26,415 nt of DNA from a virus, in IMG/VR virus record IMGVR_UViG_3300012207_000011, positions 1 to 26,415 of that record; one strand, written 5' to 3'. Below, one piece after another: positions 11,874 through 19,796 of this stretch. A program made the translations under genes and the position numbers. The notes beneath the pieces were generated by a model, which saw only the letters and a program-made list of their open reading frames with translations, did not search any database and was not told the DNA's origin. The stretch's first letter is position 1. Every line of letters begins with the position of its first letter.

Positions 11874-11992
11874 GGGGGTGGGGGGCGCATATACCTCGGC
11901 CAAGCGGCCCTCAGCCCCGACTCCGCAAGTTTTCGCGTGGTACCTGGTCGACCCCAAGGGGGGTCTTTGCGAGGGGTCTAGGCGGTGACGAG
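11874..11992 (+). other. 119-base gap before terminase; candidate cos region
   Basis: This gap holds a G-run (GGGGGTGGGGGGCGC, 11874-11888), a hairpin GACCCC-AAGG-GGGGTC (11950-11965) and a direct repeat GGGGTCT (11960-11966 and 11973-11979). Cos sites usually lie next to terS and contain G/C-rich cut sites with flanking repeats, and an HNH gene is adjacent. The exact cut cannot be seen. The hairpin is followed by only three T residues, so it is a poor terminator. Confidence 0.35.
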
Positions 11993-12505
11993 ATGCCTAG
12001 AACAAAGAAACCCGTCGATATGGCAGTCGACAAGCGCAACGGCCGCCGCAATGAGCTCGCGCTGGTAGCCGGCGACTGGTTCGATCCGCCCGCGAACCTC
12101 GGTTCCGATGCCCTGGCCATGTGGGACGCCTACTGGAATGACCGGGTTTCGGCTGTTCAGACGTCTGTTGACCGGGTGATCGTCATCCGCTGGATCTCGG
12201 AGCTTGATCGGTACTTCAAACTCCTGCGCATCGCCGACGCTGAGCCGCTGACAACCGGCGGCAATGGCCAATTGACCGCCAACCCGGCCTACGGCATCGC
12301 CACACGGTCGCTGTCCGCCGTCGAGTACTGCGAAAAGCAGCTGGGCATCGGCCCGTTGCATCGAAGCGTGCTCGGTATCGCCGTGGTGTCCGAGGCGCGT
12401 TCCCTCGCCGACCTGAACTCTGCGTATGGGGGCGGCGATGGTAATAAGCAGCCCGCCGAATCGGAGGTCACGGCGTCCGACCCGCGCATCATCGAAGCCG
12501 GCTGA
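11993..12505 (+). CDS. Terminase small subunit
   Basis: A 170-residue small terminase, probably P27-like. It has a basic head (MPRTKKPVDMAVDKRNGRRN), then DWFDPPANLGSDALAMWDAY, a helical core with SVDRVIVIRWISELDRYFKL, and the C-terminal part AVEYCEKQLGIGPLHRSVLG that resembles the LGLTP-x-R end of P27-type small terminases. It recognises phage DNA and loads the large subunit. ATG 11993 is chosen; the upstream extension runs through the HNH gene. The 3' end overlaps the large terminase start. Confidence 0.82.
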   Translation: MPRTKKPVDMAVDKRNGRRNELALVAGDWFDPPANLGSDALAMWDAYWNDRVSAVQTSVDRVIVIRWISELDRYFKLLRIADAEPLTTGGNGQLTANPAYGIATRSLSAVEYCEKQLGIGPLHRSVLGIAVVSEARSLADLNSAYGGGDGNKQPAESEVTASDPRIIEAG

Positions 12506-14051
12506 CGATCCGGGCTGCCAGGCGTGCGGCTGGGTGCCGGTGCTTGGCGAACTGTGGCCGACACATGGTGCGCTGGCCGTGCAGTGGATCGAGGACAACT
12601 GCATCTGCGCCGAGGGCGACTTCTACGGCCAGAAGATCAAGCTACGGGTCGATCAGCAACGGTTCCTGTACCGCTGGTACGAGTTCTGCCCACGCTGCGA
12701 CCAGTGGCATTACGACGAGGCGCTCCGCGGTGAGGCGACCGGCGGCGGTAAGACCACGTTCATCGGCGCCGTGATCGTGCTCGAGTTCGCTGGCCCGGAC
12801 CCGATCGCTGCATCGTCGCCGAATATCCCGATCGCCGCCGCCTCGTTCGACCAGGCCGATCTTCTGTTCTCGGTTGTGGCGACGATGTGCGGCGGCCGCG
12901 ACCAGTCGGCGAAGGAATCGCCGCTGTGCGGCTTCTTCGAGGTCTACGACACGGAGATCAAGTTCTCGCATGGCAGGCCGGGCCGGATCTTCCGCATTGC
13001 CGCTGTCGCCGGCACCAATGAGGGCGGCCTACCGTCAACGTTCGTCCGTGACGAGTTGCACGAGTGGGGCGACCTCGGCGGCAACAAGGCGCGCGTCGCC
13101 ACAGTGGTTGGTAAGTCGACCCGTAAACGGCGCACCGCACACGGCTGCGGCCGGATCATCTCCCTATCGACGGCCGGCTTCGATGTCGACCATTCGTTCC
13201 TCGGCGCGCTCTACAAACTGGGCAAGCGGGTTGAACGTGACCCGAAGGTGTCGCCCCGGTTCTTGATGGACTGGCATGAGGCACCCGACGGTCTCGATTT
13301 CAAACTGGCGAAGCATCGCGAGATCGCGATCACGGCGGCGACGTCCGCGGCCGGTGTGCTGTGGAACATTGCGGACCGTGCCGCGGACTGGGGTAAGCCG
13401 GCGTTCCCACCGCATGAGTGGATCCGCTATTACGCGAACAAGTGGGTCGATGTCGCCGAAGAGTCATGGCTCAAAGACCACCCGACCGCCTGGGCGGACT
13501 GCCGCGGCGCCTGGGTGTCACGGCTAGCGAACCCGTTCGTCGTCTCGGTGGATATGGCGTTGAAGCGGGACTCGGTCGCGGTGTCCCGGATCGAACAGCT
13601 ACCGGATGGCCGATATGCGATCAAGTCCCGGATCTGGAATCCGGCGCACGGCCAGATCGACCACCTCGAGGTGTTCAATTACGCCAAAAGCCTCGCCGTC
13701 GGCGGCGGGTTCCGGGGTGTTGTCTATGACCCGCGGTTCTTCGAACTGCCGGGCCGGATGCTTGAGGATGAGGGCATTCTTGCGATCCAGTTCGACCAGT
13801 CGCCGCAGCGGATGGCGCCGGCATGCGGTCTGGCGTTCGATCTGATCGTCAAACGGCTCATCGTCCACGACGGCGATCCGGAACTGTCGTCGCACATCAC
13901 ATCCGCAGCAAAGCGTGAGCAGGAACGCGGGTTCACCTTGTCGAAGGGCAAGTCGAAACGGCACATCGACGCCGCGATCACGCTGGTGATGGGCGTCTGG
14001 ATTCTGGCCTCGACCGATGACCATTCGGCACCTTCCGTCTACTGGCTTTAG
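12438..14051 (+). CDS. Terminase large subunit
   Basis: A 537-residue packaging motor (539-541 if an earlier ATG at 12426 is used). ATG 12438 is preferred because GGGGGCGG lies just upstream. The ATPase domain has Walker A GEATGGGKTTF (~98-108) and Walker B FVRDELHEW (DE at ~205-206). The nuclease domain has the acidic motifs SVDMALKRDS (D ~372), a DPRFFELPGRM block and the terminal RHIDAAITLVM (D ~511). This is the HK97-like terminase class with an N-terminal Cys-containing segment (CQACGW, CPRCDQW). It overlaps the small subunit gene by 68 bases. The assignment is secure. Confidence 0.95.
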   Translation: MVISSPPNRRSRRPTRASSKPADDPGCQACGWVPVLGELWPTHGALAVQWIEDNCICAEGDFYGQKIKLRVDQQRFLYRWYEFCPRCDQWHYDEALRGEATGGGKTTFIGAVIVLEFAGPDPIAASSPNIPIAAASFDQADLLFSVVATMCGGRDQSAKESPLCGFFEVYDTEIKFSHGRPGRIFRIAAVAGTNEGGLPSTFVRDELHEWGDLGGNKARVATVVGKSTRKRRTAHGCGRIISLSTAGFDVDHSFLGALYKLGKRVERDPKVSPRFLMDWHEAPDGLDFKLAKHREIAITAATSAAGVLWNIADRAADWGKPAFPPHEWIRYYANKWVDVAEESWLKDHPTAWADCRGAWVSRLANPFVVSVDMALKRDSVAVSRIEQLPDGRYAIKSRIWNPAHGQIDHLEVFNYAKSLAVGGGFRGVVYDPRFFELPGRMLEDEGILAIQFDQSPQRMAPACGLAFDLIVKRLIVHDGDPELSSHITSAAKREQERGFTLSKGKSKRHIDAAITLVMGVWILASTDDHSAPSVYWL

Positions 14052-14059
14052 GGGGCGTC

Positions 14060-15403
14060 GTGGGTTTGCGTGCCTGGGCCAGCAGACGCTTCCGCAAGCC
14101 CGCCGAGACGGGCCGGGCGCTCGCACCGCGCGCCGCGAAGTACATGAACCTCTACGACGTCAACAACGTCGAACGGCCGATCTACAACTACACCGGCTAC
14201 GCCGACCAGGCATACTCCGGCAACGCCGCCGTGTTCGCGGTGGCGCAGAAACGCGCCAACGTATTCTCCGAGGCGACGTTCAAGTTTCGGGCGCTGCGCG
14301 ACAAGCACCTGTTCGGCGGTCAGGATCTGTTCAAGCTGGAAAACCCGTGGCCGGACGGTTCCACCGGTGACCTGCTCGCCCGGATGATCCAGGACGCCGA
14401 CACGGCCGGTAACGCCTACATCGTCGACCACGGAGACCGGCTCGAACGGCTGCGCCCGGACTGGGTGACGATCGTGTCGACCGTCGTCACCGACGAACTC
14501 AGCGGCGACCAGATCCGTGAGGTCATCGGATTCGCCTATGACCCGACCGGCGACCTCAGCCTGCGGGCCACGTTCTACCCGGTGGAGCAGGTTGCGCACT
14601 GGGCGCCGATCCCTGATCCGCTGTCGAACTTCCGCGGCATGTCGTGGATGACCCCGATCATCCGCGAGGTCGACGCTGATGTGCGGATGTCGGCGTTCCG
14701 TGACGCGTTCTTCACCAACGCGGCGACGGCGAACATCATCGTCAAGTATCAGCAGAAGCTGACCCCGGACAAGGTCAGTGACCTGCGGGAACAGATCGCG
14801 GCCAAGCACACCGGGGCTCGTACGGCGTTCGGGACGATGCTTTTCGACGAGGGTGGCGACCCGATGGTCGTCGGTTCGAACATGGAAGGCGCCGCGTTCG
14901 ATGCGTTGGCCGCCGCTGGCGAGACGAGGATCGCGGCCGCCGCCGGCGTGCCGCCGATCGTCGCCGGGCTGGCGCAAGGTATCGAGTCCGCTGTCGTAGG
15001 CCTGTACGAGTCGGCGGTCCGCGCGTTCATCGACTTGACGATGCGGCCACTGTGGCGCTCCGCCTGCTCGGCGCTGGAGAAGCTGGTCGACGTCCCCGGC
15101 GGTGCGCAGCTCTGGTACGACACCACTGACGTGTCCGCTTTGGCGCAGGGCGAGAAGGACATGGCCCTGTCGTTCAAGGAACTCGGCGCCGCCGCGAACC
15201 AGCTGGTGATGGCCGGCTTCGAACCCGACTCGATCATCGCCGCGCTGTCCGCCGGTGATGTGTCGCTGCTCAAGCATTCCGGTTTGACCTCCGTGCAGAT
15301 GATGCCGCCAGGCGAGACGCCGCCACCACCGGCAACCGATTCGAAAATACCGATGGACGCGACGCCACCAACGGAAGGGGCGGACAATGCCGCAAACAAA
15401 TGA
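14060..15403 (+). CDS. Portal protein (HK97-like)
   Basis: A 447-residue portal forming the dodecameric DNA entry ring. Hallmarks include the N-terminal YSGNAAVFAVAQKRANVF, GDLLARMIQDADTAGNAYIV, the HWAPIPDPLSNFRGMSWMTP segment and VPPIVAGLAQGIESAVVGLY. These are typical of the HK97/phage_portal family. The GTG start at 14060 follows AGGGGG and an 8-base gap after the terminase stop. The C terminus is Pro-rich and probably flexible. It overlaps the protease start by 17 bases. Confidence 0.93.
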   Translation: MGLRAWASRRFRKPAETGRALAPRAAKYMNLYDVNNVERPIYNYTGYADQAYSGNAAVFAVAQKRANVFSEATFKFRALRDKHLFGGQDLFKLENPWPDGSTGDLLARMIQDADTAGNAYIVDHGDRLERLRPDWVTIVSTVVTDELSGDQIREVIGFAYDPTGDLSLRATFYPVEQVAHWAPIPDPLSNFRGMSWMTPIIREVDADVRMSAFRDAFFTNAATANIIVKYQQKLTPDKVSDLREQIAAKHTGARTAFGTMLFDEGGDPMVVGSNMEGAAFDALAAAGETRIAAAAGVPPIVAGLAQGIESAVVGLYESAVRAFIDLTMRPLWRSACSALEKLVDVPGGAQLWYDTTDVSALAQGEKDMALSFKELGAAANQLVMAGFEPDSIIAALSAGDVSLLKHSGLTSVQMMPPGETPPPPATDSKIPMDATPPTEGADNAANK

Positions 15404-16184
15404 CTTCGTGGCTGCGCCGCTGCCGTTCGTACGGAGTTTCCCGCTACAGGACATCTCCATCCGTGCGGGAGGTGACGGCCGCACGGTTGATGCCTATGCC
15501 ACGGTGTTCGATACTCCGGTGCCGATCAACGATCAGGATGGCCAATACATCGAGGTCATCGATCATAAGGCATTCGATCGCATCCTTGGCCAAGTGAAGC
15601 CGCAGGCCGATCGGAAGGCGTGGCGCGTCGGAGTTTTCTACAACCACGGTATGACGATCCATGGAACGCCGAGCGATCGGAACTCCATGCCCATCGGCGT
15701 GCCCCTAGAGATCCGTACCGACGGTCATGGATTGTTCACCCGTACCCGATACTCAAAGGGCGCGGAGGTTGATCGCATTCTCGATGCGATCAATGAGGGT
15801 TCGCTGTCCTCGTATTCATTTTCCGGTGCGTTTCGTTCTTCTGATCCAAAACCACCCCGAGGTGGTTTCCGGGCAGATAGCCGCGGGAACCTGCCGACGG
15901 TCCGCCGCACAGAGTCGACTTTGCGCGAATACGGACCTACCCCGTTCCCCGCATATCAGGACGCTGCGATCCTCGGCGTTCGAACCGAACAACTGATCCA
16001 GCAATTGGAACAAATCACAGAGCAACTTCGCTGCGGTGCTCCCCTGGACCTACCGCAGCCTTCCGGCGCTCCCGATCGGGACCTGCCGTCCGAGGACCTG
16101 CCCAATGGGCGCTCCGCTCGGTCAATCAAGCAGGAGATGGCCGCGGCGAGGGCCGCGTTCCTACTGCGATACCCGAAGGGGTAG
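15387..16184 (+). CDS. Prohead protease (HK97 gp4-like, S78 type)
   Basis: A 265-residue capsid maturation protease. The domain begins RSFPLQDISIRAGGDGRTVDAY-type sequence and contains the catalytic His segment VFYNHGMTIHG (~90) and the catalytic Ser segment EGSLSSYSFSGAF (~145). The ADSRG...REYGPTPFPAYQDA end follows. The order and spacing match the U35/S78 family. The ATG at 15387 follows GAAGGGG. The C-terminal helical region (LIQQLEQITEQL) may act as a scaffold. It should cleave the N-terminal delta region of the capsid protein that follows. Confidence 0.92.
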   Translation: MPQTNDFVAAPLPFVRSFPLQDISIRAGGDGRTVDAYATVFDTPVPINDQDGQYIEVIDHKAFDRILGQVKPQADRKAWRVGVFYNHGMTIHGTPSDRNSMPIGVPLEIRTDGHGLFTRTRYSKGAEVDRILDAINEGSLSSYSFSGAFRSSDPKPPRGGFRADSRGNLPTVRRTESTLREYGPTPFPAYQDAAILGVRTEQLIQQLEQITEQLRCGAPLDLPQPSGAPDRDLPSEDLPNGRSARSIKQEMAAARAAFLLRYPKG

Positions 16185-16186
16185 CA

Positions 16187-17662
16187 ATGACCGACACCGC
16201 AACGCGGGTCGTGGTTCCGGCCGAGGACGGCGACGCGAAGCGTTCCCGAATCGCCTCGCTGCGCACCCAGTACCGCACGCTTCCCGAAATGGAAGCCCGC
16301 AAGACTGCGATCCGCACCGCACTCACCGAGATTTCGGCGATCGCCGAGCCCGGTGACGACGACCTCGCCTACCAGTCGACGCTGATCACCGAACACGATG
16401 ACCTCGAGGAGATCGCCGCGCCGGTACGTAAGCGGCTCGAAGCCGTGGACCGGATCATGCGCGCGGCGCAAGACCCGGCCAACCTGGAGCCGACGATCCG
16501 CACACCGGAACTCGTCACGAACAATGTGATCGGGGCCGACCCGTTCCGCGATCTCGACAGGGTCCGCAGCAACATGGTCGAGCCGTTGGAGGTGCGTGGC
16601 CGTGCCCTGGATGCGATCGAACGCAGCGCGAAGCGTGGTTATCTCGGGCAGGATGCCGCCGAGAATGCAACGGTCAAGGCGCAGAACCAGTTCGCCGGCC
16701 AGGCGAAGGTGGCGCAGCACATCCTACTGACCGGGTCGGACGAGTACCGGGAACAGTTCGACCGGTATCTTGCCGATCCGCAGGGTGAATCGATGCGTAC
16801 CGCACTGTCGTTGACTAACGTCAACGGCGGCTACCTCCTGCCATTCGTGCTCGATCCCACGATTATCCTGACGAACACCTCGTCGGCGAACCCATGGCGT
16901 CGGATCTCGAATATCAAGCAGACGACGTCGAATACGTGGAACGGCGTCAACTCTGCGGGTGTGACTGCGGGGATGCTCGGTGAAGGTTCGGTCGCGCCGG
17001 ATGCGTCGCCGGCGGTCAGCAACGTGGTCGTGACGCCGCAGAAGGCGGCGGCCTGGATCTTCGGCTCCTACGAGGTCCTGGAGGACACTGATTTCGGTCA
17101 GCAGTTGCCCGGACTTCTCGCGGACGCCAAGGATCGGCTGGAAGAAAGCCAGTTGGCGACGGGTAACGGCACGCCGCCGAACGTGACGGGCGTCATCACC
17201 GCCGCAACCACCGTTATCACCACGGCGACGACTCTGGTCGTAGCGTTGGCGGACGTGTATGCGGTACAGGCGGCACTGCCGCCGCGGTTCCGCAACGCAC
17301 CCGGTGCGGCGTGGGTCGCGAACGTGGCGCAGATCAACCGGTTCCGGCAGCTCGATACCGCGGGTGGCTCCAGCTTCTGGACGAACCTTGGTAAGGGCCA
17401 GCCAGAGACGTTGATCGGCGCACCGATTTACGAGTCGACGACGATGGATGGCACTGTCGCCATCAATGCGCTGGAAGCGATCTTCGGTGACTTCGGTCAG
17501 TTCATCATCGTCGACCGTGTCGGCGTATCGATGATCTACGACCCGCTGGTGAAGGACACGGCCACGCCGCGCCCGACCGGTCAAGCTGGATGGTTCATGT
17601 TCTGGCGATTCGGGTCGCAGGTCAGCACCGCCAACGCTTTCCGGGTGATGAAGGGCAAGTAA
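16187..17662 (+). CDS. Major capsid protein (HK97 fold)
   Basis: A 491-residue capsid subunit. Residues 1-~200 are charged and helical, forming a delta scaffold domain with a likely coiled coil, to be removed by the protease. The HK97 core follows: NGGYLLPFVLDPTIILTN (N-arm), SVAPDASPAVSNVVVTPQKA (E-loop/P-domain start), then LATGNGTPPNVTGVIT and the A-domain to the end (FGDFGQFIIVDRVGVSMIYD). GSYEVLEDTDF and TLIGAPIYES are recurring blocks of this family. The start has AAGGGG two bases after the protease stop. The assignment is secure. Confidence 0.94.
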   Translation: MTDTATRVVVPAEDGDAKRSRIASLRTQYRTLPEMEARKTAIRTALTEISAIAEPGDDDLAYQSTLITEHDDLEEIAAPVRKRLEAVDRIMRAAQDPANLEPTIRTPELVTNNVIGADPFRDLDRVRSNMVEPLEVRGRALDAIERSAKRGYLGQDAAENATVKAQNQFAGQAKVAQHILLTGSDEYREQFDRYLADPQGESMRTALSLTNVNGGYLLPFVLDPTIILTNTSSANPWRRISNIKQTTSNTWNGVNSAGVTAGMLGEGSVAPDASPAVSNVVVTPQKAAAWIFGSYEVLEDTDFGQQLPGLLADAKDRLEESQLATGNGTPPNVTGVITAATTVITTATTLVVALADVYAVQAALPPRFRNAPGAAWVANVAQINRFRQLDTAGGSSFWTNLGKGQPETLIGAPIYESTTMDGTVAINALEAIFGDFGQFIIVDRVGVSMIYDPLVKDTATPRPTGQAGWFMFWRFGSQVSTANAFRVMKGK

Positions 17663-17680
17663 CGCCAAAACGTGTAATAC

Positions 17681-17709
17681 CCGGGGACGGTCATTGCGGC
17701 CGTCCCCGG
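17681..17709 (+). terminator. Strong hairpin after the capsid gene
   Basis: CCGGGGACGG (17681-17690) pairs perfectly with CCGTCCCCGG (17700-17709) around a 9-base loop, in the 100-base gap after the capsid gene. It lacks a following T-run, which is common for high-GC actinobacterial terminators. It may end most transcripts after the highly expressed capsid gene or protect their 3' ends. Confidence 0.6.
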
Positions 17710-17765
17710 ACCATATCCGCGCCTACCTCGTCGCCTATCCGAACGCCTGACAGGGGATATCCGTG

Positions 17766-17978
17766 ATGCACCAAGCCCAGCACAATTTCGTCGCACAACT
17801 CGCCGATGGTTCAAGTTTGGCCGTGCACAAGGGCCAGTACCTGCCCGACGGACATGAACTCGTGAAACGCGATCAGAACCCAGATCAGGGTTCAGGTGTC
17901 CTGTTCAAGCATGTGGATCTTGGTGAAGATGAGTCGCAGTCGAAGCGTGGGCCGGGCCGGCCGCGCAAGAATGCCTGA
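17766..17978 (+). CDS. Small protein with AT-hook-like C terminus
   Basis: A 70-residue protein (71 if the GTG at 17763 is used; AGGGGAT upstream suits either). It begins MHQAQHNFVAQLADGSS and ends SKRGPGRPRKNA. The GPGRPRK core resembles an AT-hook, a minor-groove binding element. Similar short proteins with Gly-Arg-Pro-Arg-Lys tails are found after capsid genes in phages, and a packaged-DNA contact is possible. Function is not established. Confidence 0.7.
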   Translation: MHQAQHNFVAQLADGSSLAVHKGQYLPDGHELVKRDQNPDQGSGVLFKHVDLGEDESQSKRGPGRPRKNA

Positions 17979-18627
17979 CCACGCCGTCATCGGCTACTGC
18001 CACCCGGGCACTGTCCGCGCCGAGTTCTGCGCCTCGCTCATCGCCACCGCGATGGAATGCAAGACACGCATCGATACCGTGCTGGCGCTGGGCTCGGGCC
18101 CGAACATTTCGACCGCGCGGAACAAGATCGTGGACGAGTTCCTAGAGAACCATCGCGCGCAGTGGTTATTGATGGTCGACACCGACATGGTCTTCGCTGG
18201 TGACGCGATCGACCGGCTGATCGCCGCGGCTGATCCGGTGGCCCGGCCGATTGTCGGCGCCCTATGCTACAGCCAGAACGGCGACGACGAACCGTTCACG
18301 ACCATGTACGAACTGACCGAGTCGACACCGGGTGTGCTCGGCTTCATCCGCTACACGCAGTGGCCCGACGACGCGTGCGTGCGGGTGGCCGCGACCGGTG
18401 CCGCGTTCCTGCTGATGCACCGGGCCGCGCTGCGGACCATCCAGACCGCTACCGCAGACATTTCGGCGCCGTGGTTCAAGGAGACCCCGATTCCGTCGCC
18501 GCTGTCGATGATGGGCGAGGACATGACGTTCTGCCTGCGCGCGGCCGCCGCGAACATCCCGGTGCATGTCTATACGGGCGTGCAGGTGGGCCACATGAAA
18601 CCGACGATGCTCGGAAAGGTGATCTGA
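17971..18627 (+). CDS. Glycosyltransferase (GT-A fold, GT2-like) in the head module
   Basis: A 218-residue protein. It has NISTARNKIVDEFL (~45-58), the metal/sugar-nucleotide motif LLMVDTDMVF with D70-x-D72, and a hydrophobic central part with AATGAAFLLMHRAAL. The C-terminal MGEDMTFCLRAAAANIPVHV...GHMKP segment is typical of phage and bacterial GT-A transferases that end with ED-xx-FC-xR and a GH motif. It overlaps the preceding gene by 8 bases. Its place between capsid and virion-type genes suggests it glycosylates a capsid or decoration protein, or an incoming host glycan. The family is well supported; the acceptor is unknown. Confidence 0.85.
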   Translation: MPDHAVIGYCHPGTVRAEFCASLIATAMECKTRIDTVLALGSGPNISTARNKIVDEFLENHRAQWLLMVDTDMVFAGDAIDRLIAAADPVARPIVGALCYSQNGDDEPFTTMYELTESTPGVLGFIRYTQWPDDACVRVAATGAAFLLMHRAALRTIQTATADISAPWFKETPIPSPLSMMGEDMTFCLRAAAANIPVHVYTGVQVGHMKPTMLGKVI

Positions 18628-18628
18628 C

Positions 18629-18949
18629 ATGGCGATGACTCAACCCGACACGCCGCCGACCGCGCCCGAGCAGATGCCGGTGTCCGGATTCGACATCCAG
18701 GCACCGTACTACCCCGGCAGCCCGGACCCGATCTATGTGGGTGGTGATGCCGACCCCGGCGGCCGCGATGACGTGGCCAGCACAGTGGCCGGCGCCGTCG
18801 CCAATGCGGAAGCCCGCTACGGCGAGATCCAGGGCGACACCTACGGCCAGGGCTCACATATCGGCGATGCAATGATCCTTCCGGGTCAGGACTTCTCCCT
18901 TCCGAACGCCCATCAGGTCGCCTATACAGGCGAAGGGAATCCGAAATGA
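18629..18949 (+). CDS. Virion-type small protein A with DIQAP motif
   Basis: A 106-residue acidic, Gly/Pro/Asp-rich protein from ATG 18629, one base after the glycosyltransferase stop (ATG 18635 is an alternative). It contains MPVSGFDIQAPYYPGS near the start and many Gly-Asp-Ala turns. The next gene encodes a protein with the same PV-xx-xDIQAP motif in the same place, so the two may be diverged duplicates. Probably a structural or decoration protein, judged from position only. Confidence 0.65.
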   Translation: MAMTQPDTPPTAPEQMPVSGFDIQAPYYPGSPDPIYVGGDADPGGRDDVASTVAGAVANAEARYGEIQGDTYGQGSHIGDAMILPGQDFSLPNAHQVAYTGEGNPK

Positions 18950-19236
18950 TCACCCCATCCGACAGCCCATCGGCATCGGCGCAGTATGACGGCGTGCCCG
19001 TGCAATCAATGGACATCCAGGCGCCGCAGGCCGACCTGTCCGGGGTGGTGGCGGCGGCCGGCGCGCTGGCCGGTGCCGGGATCGTCTATCCGCAGGGACC
19101 ACGCCAGGCGGCGACGGAGATGCTAATCGCCTCGCCGCAGGGTTTCGCCTCCGAGGGTTACAACATCGACGCCGGCTACTCCGGCGGTGGCGGCGGCTGG
19201 CCCAACGACATCGAACCGACCATTCAGGGACCGTAA
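18946..19236 (+). CDS. Virion-type small protein B with DIQAP motif
   Basis: A 96-residue protein in an ATGA overlap with protein A. It contains VPVQSMDIQAPQADLSG, an Ala/Gly-rich helix (VVAAAGALAGAGIVYPQG) and a Gly-rich end (YSGGGGGWPNDIEPTIQGP). The low-complexity, surface-like composition is compatible with a capsid accessory protein. Not otherwise recognised. Confidence 0.65.
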   Translation: MITPSDSPSASAQYDGVPVQSMDIQAPQADLSGVVAAAGALAGAGIVYPQGPRQAATEMLIASPQGFASEGYNIDAGYSGGGGGWPNDIEPTIQGP

Positions 19237-19302
19237 CCGGACCGAGGCAAACTGTGGGGCCAGCCGTTCGGGTGGTCCTTCGTCACGAGAAGGAGCTAAG
19301 CC

Positions 19303-19758
19303 GTGAAAGCTGGCTACTACGCCGAAACCGCACTGCCTACGGTGGCGCTGGTAGGCGGCACAGCGAAGACTGTCCTGTCCGTTATCGCACCGGCACAATT
19401 CGGTGTGGACCTCATCGGCTACCGGATCGGGTTCGACGGTGTTACCGCCGCGAACACGCCGGTCATCATCGAGATCGTCTCGTACACCACCGACGGGACC
19501 GGGACCGCCGGCACCGTCGTGCAGTCGTACGGGCGGTCGATCACGGCCGGGTTCACGACGAAGAACAACTACTCGGTCGAACCGACGGTGCCAACACTGA
19601 TCGACGCGTTCCGTATCACCCCAAACGGTGGCGCGATCGTCTACGACTATCCGCGTGACCGGACCCCTGACACGGCGGTGTCGAACCTGATCGGTTTGCG
19701 GCTTACAGCGGCGCAGGCCGTCAACGTCACCGCAACAATGATCTTCGAACGCTGCTAA
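19303..19758 (+). CDS. Putative virion decoration protein (all-beta)
   Basis: A 151-residue protein from GTG 19303 with a strong AAGGAG 7 bases upstream. It reads as beta strands throughout: TAKTVLSVIAPAQFGVDLIG, GFDGVTAANTPVIIEIVSY, IDAFRITPNGGAIVYDY and the end NVTATMIFERC. I recall related proteins in actinobacterial phages and prophages near capsid genes. The strong ribosome site suggests high output, as expected for a virion component. Capsid decoration is inferred from position and composition. Confidence 0.68.
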   Translation: MKAGYYAETALPTVALVGGTAKTVLSVIAPAQFGVDLIGYRIGFDGVTAANTPVIIEIVSYTTDGTGTAGTVVQSYGRSITAGFTTKNNYSVEPTVPTLIDAFRITPNGGAIVYDYPRDRTPDTAVSNLIGLRLTAAQAVNVTATMIFERC

Positions 19759-19796
19759 CCCCGCACCCCCGGCGCCAAGTCGAGGGGGCGTGAACC

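Noticed and set aside
17681-17709. Hairpin after the capsid gene as a textbook Rho-independent terminator
   Set aside because: The stem is perfect but no T-run follows, so it is listed with reduced confidence as a terminator-type hairpin.
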